Origin: Adiantum capillus-veneris
Lineage: Eukaryota > Streptophyta > Polypodiopsida > Polypodiales > Pteridaceae
Reading direction: 5' to 3'
Assembly: GCA_014529385.2 (NCBI GenBank)
Contig: CM043963.1
Coordinates: forward strand, 101,290,912 to 101,354,911
DNA length: 64,000 nucleotides
In this document: positions 55,698 to 64,000 of the stretch, piece by piece
How positions within the stretch are numbered: the stretch's first letter is position 1
How the letters are laid out: the number at the start of each line of letters is the position of its first letter
Program-made: the position numbers and the translations under genes
The notes under the pieces: model-generated
Seen by the model: only the letters and a program-made list of their open reading frames with translations
Told to the model about the DNA's origin: nothing
The model's database searches: none

Positions 55698-56697
55698 CCA
55701 AGATTCTGTCATTCGAGTGGATCTTGTGACGGGTCGAGCACATCCTCTAGGAAACAGGTTTATAATTGATCATAGATCTGACACCACAGTTCACTCGGCC
55801 CCATTGCAGTATTGTTACACGTGTAAAGCGGACAATGATGTTGGGGAAGATTCTCCTTATATGGATGTACTACCTGGGATGACTGAGTCGGACAATGTGG
55901 ATTGGGTCCACCTAGCAGCAACCATAGACACTTGGGGGAATAGGGGGACGACATGGGTAACACCTGAGGGGGATGAAATGCCTGTACCCTTAAATATGCT
56001 ACAAGCAATGCATATAGCTTCTGACAAGACTCATCCTCATATAACAAAGAAAACATATAAGTGGGTCCCTAAAGCTTCTTTAGCGACCATGGCTGATGCT
56101 AAAAAATAGAAGCCTTGTAAGAAACGTACCGCTCGCTCGAAGAAAAGAAAGAAAACGTGGCGTTGGATCCCTAAATGGTTATTGGAAGCCCAAGGCTACT
56201 ATCGAGGAAATGATCAAATTTGGGTGCCAAAACGTAGATTGTGTTCTTACCTGTCACCTGATCCATATGAACCCACTCCTGTAGCTCCAAAACAAATCGA
56301 CAATCGCGGAAAGAAATAAATCACAGAATGCTACACACCCGCTCCAAAGCTAGTCTGGGTACCGAAGAAAGAACGATTTGTTCCACCTAGCTCAGGAAGG
56401 GGGGAGTCCCATGAAGCTTCTAGCTCCTCATGTAATACATCCATAGAGGTAAAAGCTTCTCCACAGCCTCCACCTACAATAGTGGACCTCCATGAAGCTA
56501 CAAAGGAATCCACACCTCCCTGTGTTCAAGAATCACCTGATGAACCACTTCAAGTTCGATCCTGGGAGAGTACCTTACCACCCTTGCAACTTGACGAGGC
56601 ACCTAAGGTAAGGGAAAACTACTGGCAAAAATCCTCACCTATTACCAACTGGAACAATTGGTTTCAAAGGGTGACGAGCTCATTTCAAAAGGTATGA
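55698..56697 (+). pseudogene. Gypsy-3 post-protease frame with four WxPK motifs, unknown function
   Basis: One frame (with TAG at 56107 and TAA near 56317) encodes about 330 residues. It contains WVPK at 56062, WIPK at 56164, WVPK at 56221 and WVPK at 56356, a basic stretch KKRTARSKKRKKTWR (about 56113-56160), and a Pro/Ser/Glu-rich tail ending NWNNWFQRVTSSFQKV. No reverse transcriptase motif is present in the place where it should start. The conserved frame over four motifs suggests past selection. It may be a nucleic-acid-binding extension of Gag or a chromatin-tethering module. I cannot assign it. Confidence 0.55.
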
Positions 56698-57189
56698 TCT
56701 ACCCAAGGAAGGGGGGAGTGTTTACTGACATCCATCATTCACTTGCTTCCCTCTCAACCTTTCTCCCTGACCTCTCAATCTCCCAATCTTAGGGAATGTA
56801 CATATAAAGCCTTATACTCACAAAAAACAAAAATAATAAAGAGCAAGAGCAATTAGCAAACGAGTATGTACAATAAAAGTCAAAACATTGACCCAGACCT
56901 ACACATTCACATCCGGTACACTGAAACAGAAACCTATGCCATAAAACACCTTTGATTCTCATCATTCGTGTGATGGAGGGTAGGTAAGATTAGTACGATA
57001 GGAGTGTTTCTGTTTAAGAGTTGAGTGATTAGCAAAGTTCCTATTTTCCACTGATGTGCCTCCTAGAGGTATTCTTTGTGTTTCTTAGTCTGTACAGGAA
57101 CAGTTGCTGTGGTTAGGATTTGGACCTTCATGGAATCTTTCTCTCATTCACACTCCAAATCAAGCGCTACCATCGACACAAACAGGTGT
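56698..57189 (+). other. Gypsy-3 non-coding segment before E2
   Basis: No gene. A purine tract, CAAGGAAGGGGGGAG (56703-56717), closely resembles the true polypurine tract at 63858 and is followed by TG. It may be an internal second purine tract or an old LTR junction. Confidence 0.5.
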
Positions 57190-57381
57190 TGAAGGAGTAC
57201 GAGCGGAAGTGCGACGCGAGAGAGAGTGCGAGAAGAAGAGCACGACGATATGGTGAACTCGCTCTCCTGTAATGTGTAGAGCATAGTGAGTTCTTATTAG
57301 GTTTTTACAAAAGAATATGTGTACATACTTGGCGGCCCGCCCACTTACCTGGGCGACCACATTGGGCTTTATACCCCAACA
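57190..57381 (-). repeat. E2 3' LTR (192 bp)
   Basis: Ends as in E1. Adjacent purine tract on the minus strand, AAGTGGGAGGT (57382-57392). Confidence 0.95.
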
Positions 57382-57470
57382 ACCTCCCACTTAAAGTCCA
57401 ATGTGGTACTTTAAGTGTGAGAGAAGCTACTATACAAGCTAATATACAAGAGATGTAGAGAAGTGATGTA

Positions 57471-59627
57471 CTACCCTACACCTAACTGCTTGCGAAAATG
57501 CGCAAAGCTCTCTGAGGGAAGTCCTTCTGTAAGTAGATCAGCAGGATTTTCTGTGGTGTGAACTTTGACAAGCTGAAGTTGCTTATCCTCGAGCATTTCC
57601 CTGATGAAATGATACTTCACATCCACATGCTTTGTCTTTGAGTGATAAACTGGATTGCGAGCCAATTGTATAGCACTTTGACTATCACAATATAACACAG
57701 GCATCTCTTCTTTGATTCCCAAATCTGTTACTAGTCGATTAAGCCAAATTGATTCTTTGCATGCCTCTGATGCTGCAACATATTCAGCCTCTGTAGTAGA
57801 CTGAGTAACACAATCTTGTAATCTAGAACGTCATGATACTGCTCCACCAGCCAATGTAAAGACATACCCTGACGTAGACCTTCGGTTGTCTAGGTCACCT
57901 GCATAATCTGAGTCTGTAAAACCCTTTACACTTAGCTCCTGACTCCCATAGCATATACGCATACTCTTTGTAGCTTTCAGGTATCTCAATATTCCTTTCA
58001 CTGCCTCCCAATGTTTCTTGCCTGGGTTTGACATGTATCGACTTACTACTCCCACTGCAAATGCAATGTCTAGGCGAGTAGCAATCATGGCATACATCAA
58101 ACTACCCACTACAGACGCATATGGAATCTTATCCATTTCAGCCTATTCTTCCTCAGACACAGGACAATCTTGTTTGCTAAGTTTCACATATGATGGCAAT
58201 GGAACACTCAATGCCTTTCCCTTCTCCATATTGAAACGTTGCAAAACCTTTTCAATATACTCTGTTTGAGATAACCAAATCAACTTCTTTGATCTGTCTC
58301 TCTCAATGCGCATACCAAGTATATGACTTGCCTCACCCATGTCTTTCATGTCAAATGATTTTGCCATCTTTGACTTCAAAGCTGAAATTTCTTCTAAGTG
58401 CTTGCCAGCAATCAACATGTCATCCACATACAAAATAAGGATCAGCCAACTACCATCCTTAGCCTTCTTTGTATATAGACAGTGATCGAACTCACTACGT
58501 TTGTAGCCTTGAGAAAGCATAAACTTGTGGAATTTATGGTACCATGCCCTCGGTGATTGTTTTAAGCCATAAAGACTCTTTAACAATTGGCATACCCAAT
58601 CTTCCTTGCCTTTCTCAACAAACCCTTCGGGCTGCTGCATGTAAATTTCCACATCTAAATCACCATGCAAGAACGCTGTCTTGACATCCATTTGGTGCAA
58701 CACCAAATCTAATATGGCAACCAATGCAAGAAAGCATCTCAATGTAGTCATCTTGACCATCGGAGAGAAGACTTCATCAAAGTCAATGCCTTGTTCTTGC
58801 TTAAAGCCCTTGGCAACAAGCCTTGCTTTGTACTTTGGCTGACTATCATGAGCGGTGATCTTATACCTGTAAACCCATTTACAGGGTAGAGCTTTTTTGG
58901 CCTGTGGTAATTTAACTAGCTTCCATGTCTGGTTTTTATGCAGAGCTGTCATCTCTGACTGCATGGCCAATTGCCAATTCCCGGAGTCCTTCATTTGCAC
59001 TGCTTCCTTGTAACATGAAGGCTCATTGCAATCAGTCAACATGACATAGTTCATAGATGGAACAAACCTATCAGGAGGTCGCATGACACGTCCAGATCTA
59101 CGCACAATAGGTGGCTCAGGGTCAGGCACAACCTGTGGTTCCACTCTATTCTGTCCTTGCTCCTCTTGAGCCCTGACATTATGTCTTGCACTTGCAGGTC
59201 CATCTTCTTGGAAGACAACTCTTCTAATCTCCTCAACCCTCTCTGGTTTCGAATGATATTTGGATTCATTAAAGTGAACATCATTGCTGCGGACAACGTT
59301 TCTGGATTCGGGATCCCAAAGTCTGTACCCCATCTCACTAGAATTACCATAGCCTAGAAAGATGCACTTTCTACTCTTTGGCTCAAGTTTGTTCCTAAAT
59401 TCCTTTGGAACGTGAGTATATGCCTCACAGCCAAAGACTCTGAGATGCTTGTATGAGGGCACCTTGCTTGACCATACCATCTCTGGCACTGAATCCTTCT
59501 GCAAAACCTTGCTAGGAGATCTATTTACAAGATGAACAGCTGTTGATACAGCTTCAGCCCAAAACCCATTTGGCAGCTGTGCATTAGACAACATACTTCT
59601 GACCTTCTCTTGTATGGTCCTATTCAT
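57471..59627 (-). pseudogene. E2 reverse transcriptase and RNase H
   Basis: The minus-strand frame from 59627 to TAG 58143 is open for 494 codons, from the integrase tail (MNRTIQEKVRSM) through the whole reverse transcriptase, with DVKTAFLHGDLDVEIYMQQP and YVDD at 58419-58430. RNase H follows (57834-58142) with DSDYAGD, and a TGA at 57831 (Trp in E1) cuts it before the EAEYVA and YCDSQSA motifs, which lie in 57471-57830. The 11-base deletion of E1 is absent here, so the two copies took separate damage. Confidence 0.92.
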
Positions 59628-60359
59628 CCTCTCAGCAACACCATTTTGAGGAGGATTGTAAGGAGCAGTAAGTTTACGTTTTATACCTTTTGACTCACAA
59701 AAGTCCTGAAAGGCCTTTGAAACTTACTCTCCACCATTGTCAGTGCGTAAGCATTTAAGCTTCTTGCCACTCTGATTCTCCACAAGTGTCACAAAAGTTT
59801 TGAAAACACTAAACGCTTCATCCTTGTGCTTGAGAAAGTAAACCCATACTTTCCTCGAGTAATCATCTATAAATGTCATAAAGTAAGAAGCTCCCCCTAG
59901 AGATAGGTTAGGCATAGGTCCACACAAATCACTATGAACAAGTGCCAACTCTGTATCTCTTCTACTGCTTCTATGCTTATGTGGCTGCTGTGTTTGCTTA
60001 CCATACAGACAATGTTCACAGAATTCAAAATCATTAAATGAAAAGCCAGACAAATAACCAGAACGAGACAAGATTTCCATTCCCTTCTTGGACATATGTC
60101 CTAACCGGCTATGCCACAAAGAAACGTTCGGCTGCTCGGTTACATTGATTACATTTTTAGAGACATTTGATACATAAATCATGTAAAGTCCTCCACACTT
60201 TACTGCATGTGCTACTGTCATAGAACCCTTGGATATCTTCCACATGTTCTGTCCAAAAGTGGTGACGTAGCGAGCATCATCAAGTAAACCTGTGCTGATC
60301 AAGATCTTTGTAATTGCGGGAACATGTCTCACATTCTTCAGCGTGAAAGAAGAGCCATT
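59628..60359 (-). pseudogene. E2 GAG-pre-integrase and integrase core
   Basis: Minus strand. GAG-pre-integrase WHSRLGHMSKKGM, core HSDLCGP and LRTDNGGE with both aspartates, then TAA at 59724 where E1 has a Tyr codon. The catalytic Glu motif QNGVAERMN follows in frame. The upstream limit is TAG at 60360, shared with E1. Confidence 0.9.
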
Positions 60360-60814
60360 CTAAAAATTCAATTGTACATCTCCAGCACCTAAGATCTCAC
60401 ATGTCTGCCCATTGCCTAGCCGAACATCATCTTTAGTGGTCACATAAGAGGTAAACCACTCCTTGTTTGGAGACACATGAAGTGATGCCCCTGAGTCTAT
60501 AATCCAGTCACTCAGTGCATTTCCATCAAATGCTGTAAGAAGAGCTGAGTCCATTGTATTCTTCAAGAAGTAGATGTCTCCTGACACTAGACTGTCATCC
60601 TCTGCAACAGTGTTTGTCACATTTATTTCTTGAATCTTCACTGAGGACTTGTTCTTCTCACCATGGTCTTCAGCTTTCTCTTTGCCTTTTTCTGCTTTCC
60701 ATTCTCTGCAGTCTCTTTTCATGTGACCTTCTTGCCACAATGGTAGCATTCTATGTCACTCTTGCCTTTAGCACTGCGGGACTTGCTACGAGACTGATTC
60801 CTCTTTCCACCTTT
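60360..60814 (-). pseudogene. E2 gag tail (zinc knuckle) and protease
   Basis: Identical in layout to E1: knuckle start CYHCGK, one base missing near 60728, frame 60749-60360 with WIIDSGASLHVS, ending at TAG 60360. All three lesions are shared with E1. Confidence 0.9.
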
Positions 60815-61450
60815 TTACTTTTCTTTGGTCCTTCCCCTGACAACTAAGGCTGTTCCTTTGCCTTTGTCCATTGTCTTTCTATTGGTTTCTTCAGTAAGTA
60901 GACTTCCTTCTACACCTGCTATGTTCAAACCATCTGGAGGTGCAGAATTACTCAAAGCTGTGCGAAAAGTGTCCCAACTTTCCGGCAATGTGATCAACAG
61001 GAACATAGCTCTAACAGGTTCATCAAACTTGACACCTTGAGCTGACAACTGACTATAGATTGTGTTGAATTCATTCACATGATTGGACATAGGTGTCCCT
61101 TGTTTCATCTTTAAGTCAACAAGCTTCTTAAGCCAGTATACCTGTGAAGCTGCACTCTGCTTCTCATAAAGATCACTCAGCTTTAACCATGCTTGATAAG
61201 CCAACATCTTGTCTGCTACATTGAAGTAAACGCTTTCTGCCAAAGTCAGCATAATGGTAGAAAGTGCCAATTCATCCATTTCGCTCCATTCATCTTCGTC
61301 CATATCTTCTGGTTTTATCCCCTTGAGCTTTATAGGTTTTATCTGCTTCTTTTGTACCAACACGTGCCAAATCTGCTTCTTCCACAATGGGAAATTGGTT
61401 CCATCCAGCTTCTTGATATTGTAAAGAGCAGTGTCCTGTGATCCAGCCAT
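60815..61450 (-). CDS. E2 Gag (capsid part), open to the shared stop
   Basis: 211 codons on the minus strand from ATG 61450 (MAGSQDTALYN; E1 has Arg for Gly). A few substitutions separate it from E1. It ends at the same TAA (60815). That both copies keep this frame open to the same stop fits a short Gag product, or simply recent common origin. Confidence 0.8.
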   Translation of the reverse strand: MAGSQDTALYNIKKLDGTNFPLWKKQIWHVLVQKKQIKPIKLKGIKPEDMDEDEWSEMDELALSTIMLTLAESVYFNVADKMLAYQAWLKLSDLYEKQSAASQVYWLKKLVDLKMKQGTPMSNHVNEFNTIYSQLSAQGVKFDEPVRAMFLLITLPESWDTFRTALSNSAPPDGLNIAGVEGSLLTEETNRKTMDKGKGTALVVRGRTKEK

Positions 61451-62535
61451 AGCTACGCTTCACAGTGGTTTACTTTCCTGGGAAAAATTCGGAAGAGTTT
61501 CCCCTGTAAACTGACCTCTGAACCAATATCAACCTCTCAAATGAACCAAGAAAGCTTCAGATTCTGTAGAAATTTTGGCAGAGTCTCCTTTATAAAATGG
61601 CTCTGGTGTACTAAAAAACAGACCAAAAAACAGCTCAAAAAACCACTATCTCTCTAACACTGTAAGCTGTGGGTAAACCTGTCCTGCACCTGTACTGTCT
61701 CTGACTGTCCTGTCACTGTCCTGTAAGCATAGACTGTGACAATGCCTCAACGGCAGTAAAGCAAAGATGCAATCCCAACTGTCTAACTCACAGTCAATAC
61801 ATCCTAGCTGCCTATCTAAGGGTGCTCGAGGGATCGCTCCAAGACCTGTATCACCGAAAAGATCTCAACATTCGAGAATCCCCCAGCTCAATAAAACCTC
61901 ACTCGACCCTCAACAAAGGCTGCAGTAAATTTGACAGTACATAGACTTCCCATAAAGTCATACATCCACAAATTTCCCACTGTATGCTGTAACCGCTGCG
62001 GCGGTTGTTTGCTGCGTGACTCACAGCCAGCAAACCCTCAACAGACATACATCATCTCTGACAATACATCCCATGTGGAAGTACCTGCAATGTCGGGATG
62101 AAATCTGGAATATCAAGCAGCAAACACAAGCTACCTGATGAACTAGTGGATGTCGCCTACAGTCTGTGTGTAGATACGCCTGTGTCGTATGTGACACGCC
62201 TCCAAGAACTGTGAGCCGTCCTTCGATGTGTAGACAGCCACAAATCAACACTCTGGGAGTGTCGATATCCTCAGCACCTGCAGTCGTAGGCCGAAAACCC
62301 CAAATTTGCTGAGTTGAATCTGCACCCGTCGAGACCACGTAGTCAAAAATGGCCTGCGCAGACCTTTGTCGAAGCCGAACGGTGGCCGAGATGACCTCAG
62401 AATGAAATTCTGACAACACCAAGCCCTTCGTGCTCTCCCACGAGATTTGGGGCCGTGTCTTTGCCTGTCGAATTTCACTCCAATCTGAGTTGGTGACTCT
62501 AGCCTCCTGCAGTGCTGTCCCGAGCCTCGATCTGA
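61451..62535 (-). other. E2 untranslated leader
   Basis: Nearly the same as the E1 leader (48651-49733), with scattered substitutions and an altered stretch around 62303-62330. No gene is seen. Confidence 0.6.
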
Positions 62536-62547
62536 GCTCTGATACCG
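62536..62547 (-). promoter_or_regulatory. E2 primer binding site, first base changed
   Basis: On the minus strand CGGTATCAGAGC; E1 has TGGTATCAGAGC. The first base after the tRNA 3' end is mismatched. Confidence 0.85.
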
Positions 62548-62549
62548 GT

Positions 62550-62741
62550 TGAAGGAGTACGAGCGGAAGTGCGACGCGAGAGAGAGTGCGAGAAGAAGAG
62601 CACGACGATATGGTGAACTCGCTCTACTGTAATGTGTAGAGCATAGTGAGTTCTTATTAGGTTTTTACAAAAGAATATGTGTATATACCTGGCGGCCCGC
62701 CCACTTACTTGGGCGACCACATTGGGATTTATACCCCAACA
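62550..62741 (-). repeat. E2 5' LTR (192 bp)
   Basis: Same ends and length as the others; about five differences from the E2 3' LTR by eye. Confidence 0.95.
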
Positions 62742-63857
62742 CCTTATCTTTTTGCATCCATGTTTGTCTGCTTTGATTGTGATTGGTAGCATAATATTCA
62801 ACGCATTTGCTTAGTACCAAACATTAAATTCAATGAATTTTTTGTCATAATCACTTGTCTAGATTTAAAAATCAAGCAGTCCGACTAAGCTAGTTTGACC
62901 AAGCTAGGTGTTAGAGATCTTCTCTTAATACCATGGGGAATGCCTTCCTAATAATCAATGGTTACTTAGGTTCTTAATCCGATTTAGGCAGCATTGTGTG
63001 AAATGTACTAGGGCTTTCTAGTGGGCTTGACCCTATTGACCTTTAGCTTAAGTATTATAAAGGGAGTTTACTTGTGTGATGAGCCTGGGGAGGTGTATCA
63101 GTGTTACCCCCCAAAGTTACAAAATTAAAATGCTGAAAATGAACAAACAAAAAATCAAAGTGCCACATTGTAAAATCTTAAGCTGGAAGAGAAATCTCAG
63201 CTGGACTGGGTACTTCACTCACATGTATCGCCTATGGTACTAGAGCCCTAGAGGTTTCCAGTGTGGGCGCTTTTCCTTGAAAGGCAAAAAACCCAAGGCA
63301 TACAAAATAAGCACACACATCAAAATTGAATCACTGTGAAAAGACTTTGGGGGGTCAAAAAAAAGATAACCAGTCAGGCGATGATTTCATGAGAAATTCC
63401 TTTTATCGTAGCTTAACTACAAGGTCTTCTAGGTATAGCCTCTAGTGATCAGCTCTCGAACATGAAATACTTGGCTCTCGCGATTAAACAACTTAATTGA
63501 CCAGAGAAAATTAAGAAGCTTATCCATGGTATTAATAGTCGATCTCTAGTGCCTTTTGACGGTTAAATTAGCGACCCAGACTTGTTTAATTTTTTATCTT
63601 TACATCTGTTTATGCATTTGATTACATTGCAATTTAATGTTTATTGCTGAAAAATTGTTTAAAATTTTGTTACCAATCAATTTGTCTGCCTAAAATTGCA
63701 TATGCTTTTTAATCGCTTATGAGAATGCAATTACTGTGCCAATGTTGTTTGATTTTGCAGTGAGACTGAAGAAGGCTAAGGACATTCATCTCAAATGCTC
63801 TTCTACCTCGACGAACGAGCTTCAACTCAATAGCTTCCGAGGACGAAATCTACATCA
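62742..63857 (+). other. Gypsy-3 internal tail, non-coding
   Basis: 1.1 kb with no gene. A TATTATAAAGGGAG string near 63053 is promoter-like. The last part (about 63790-63857) reads ACGAACGAGCTTCAACTCAATAG-like text before the purine tract. No pol motif is present. Confidence 0.55.
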
Positions 63858-63869
63858 GGAAGGGGGGCA
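63858..63869 (+). promoter_or_regulatory. Gypsy-3 polypurine tract
   Basis: GGAAGGGGGGCA directly before the TG of the 3' LTR. Confidence 0.88.
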
Positions 63870-64000
63870 TGTTAACCCTCATGGCTCACGGACACCATAT
63901 AAACTACGGTGGACATTGTATTATTTATTTGGTAGAGTCAGGTACCGGGTTTGTCGGTCCAATAGGAAAAGGGTAAGAGTGATCGCCGATGAGAGGCGCA
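63870..64000 (+). repeat. Gypsy-3 3' LTR, first 131 bases
   Basis: Matches 50055 onward with a few substitutions (for example ATAAACTACGGT against ATCACCTACGAC). It runs off the window. Confidence 0.92.

Larger units (their letters stand above)
57190..62741 (-). mobile_element. E2: second copy of the E1 Copia family, inside Gypsy-3, no target duplication
   Basis: 5,552 bp with two 192-bp LTRs, minus strand, same layout as E1 at an offset of about 12.8 kb and nearly identical. The five bases before it are GGTGT and those after are CCTTA, so there is no target duplication. Both outer flanks belong to Gypsy-3. Confidence 0.95.
50055..64000 (+). mobile_element. Gypsy-3: large Ty3/Gypsy-type element without recognisable pol, continues past window
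   Basis: 5' LTR 50055-50680, Athila/Tat-style primer site at 50685, gag, protease relic, an extra frame with WxPK motifs, then a polypurine tract at 63858 and the 3' LTR start at 63870. E2 interrupts it at 57190-62741. Without E2 the internal region is about 7.6 kb. No reverse transcriptase, RNase H or integrase motif is found. It resembles non-autonomous elements that keep only gag, or has lost pol by deletion. Confidence 0.88.

Noticed and set aside
44401-62741. E1 and E2 as a segmental duplication
   Set aside because: Outer flanks are unrelated (LINE versus Gypsy-3) and E1 has its own target duplication, so they are separate insertions.
1-64000. CRISPR arrays, bacterial operons, riboswitches, rRNA or tRNA genes
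   Set aside because: No evenly spaced direct repeats with unique spacers, no bacterial gene layout and no cloverleaf-like sequence were seen; the tRNA-like words are primer binding sites.

Overview
The window looks like nuclear DNA from a repeat-rich seed plant. It is almost entirely LTR retrotransposons (Ty1/Copia and Ty3/Gypsy with plant-type chromodomain and gag features), many stacked in one another, with long CT, GT, CA and poly-G/poly-C runs between them. I found no intact host gene, no tRNA or rRNA gene and no CRISPR array. Nearly every coding region carries stops or frameshifts, so most calls are pseudogenes. The species cannot be named from the sequence.

Layout. 1-5100: 3' two thirds of a Ty3/Gypsy chromovirus (Gypsy-1), its reverse transcriptase split by a 2.0 kb unclassified insertion (about 624-2637), ending in a partial 3' LTR. 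5101-7200: a minus-strand Copia fragment (protease to integrase, primer binding site, LTR start). 7200-10640: non-coding, AT-rich, with a 46-base G run and an LTR end carrying a 362-bp tandem duplication. 10640-17768: a second chromodomain Gypsy element (Gypsy-2). 17769-37501: a tandem array of one Copia family, ordered LTR1-Int1-LTR2-Int2-LTR3-X-LTR4-Int3-LTR5. Int2 is almost intact (one nonsense codon). X (28163-31934) is not Copia: it holds a gag-like stretch and an acidic reading frame in a 2.1 kb head-to-tail duplication. 37502-43930: degenerate sequence with microsatellites, a 45-base C run and a decayed tandem repeat of about 64 bp (42890-43535).

43930-50054: an L1-type LINE remnant (minus strand) cut by a complete 5.54 kb Copia element (E1, 44401-49939) with a perfect CTAGC target duplication. 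50055-64000: a large Gypsy element (Gypsy-3) with a 626-bp LTR and an Athila/Tat-style primer binding site. It has gag with four zinc-knuckle-like boxes, a protease relic and a frame with four WxPK motifs, but no recognisable reverse transcriptase or integrase. A second copy of the E1 family (E2, 57190-62741) lies inside it. The 3' LTR of Gypsy-3 begins at 63870 and leaves the window.

How the parts relate. Order of events can be read from the nesting: LINE first, then E1 and Gypsy-3 into it, then E2 into Gypsy-3. E1 and E2 share three coding lesions yet sit in unrelated flanks, which suggests both were copied from an already defective source, with proteins supplied in trans. E2 has no target duplication and Gypsy-3 has no pol, so a deletion by recombination between two E2-type copies is a plausible link. 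The Copia array and the X interval are the least ordinary parts of the window.
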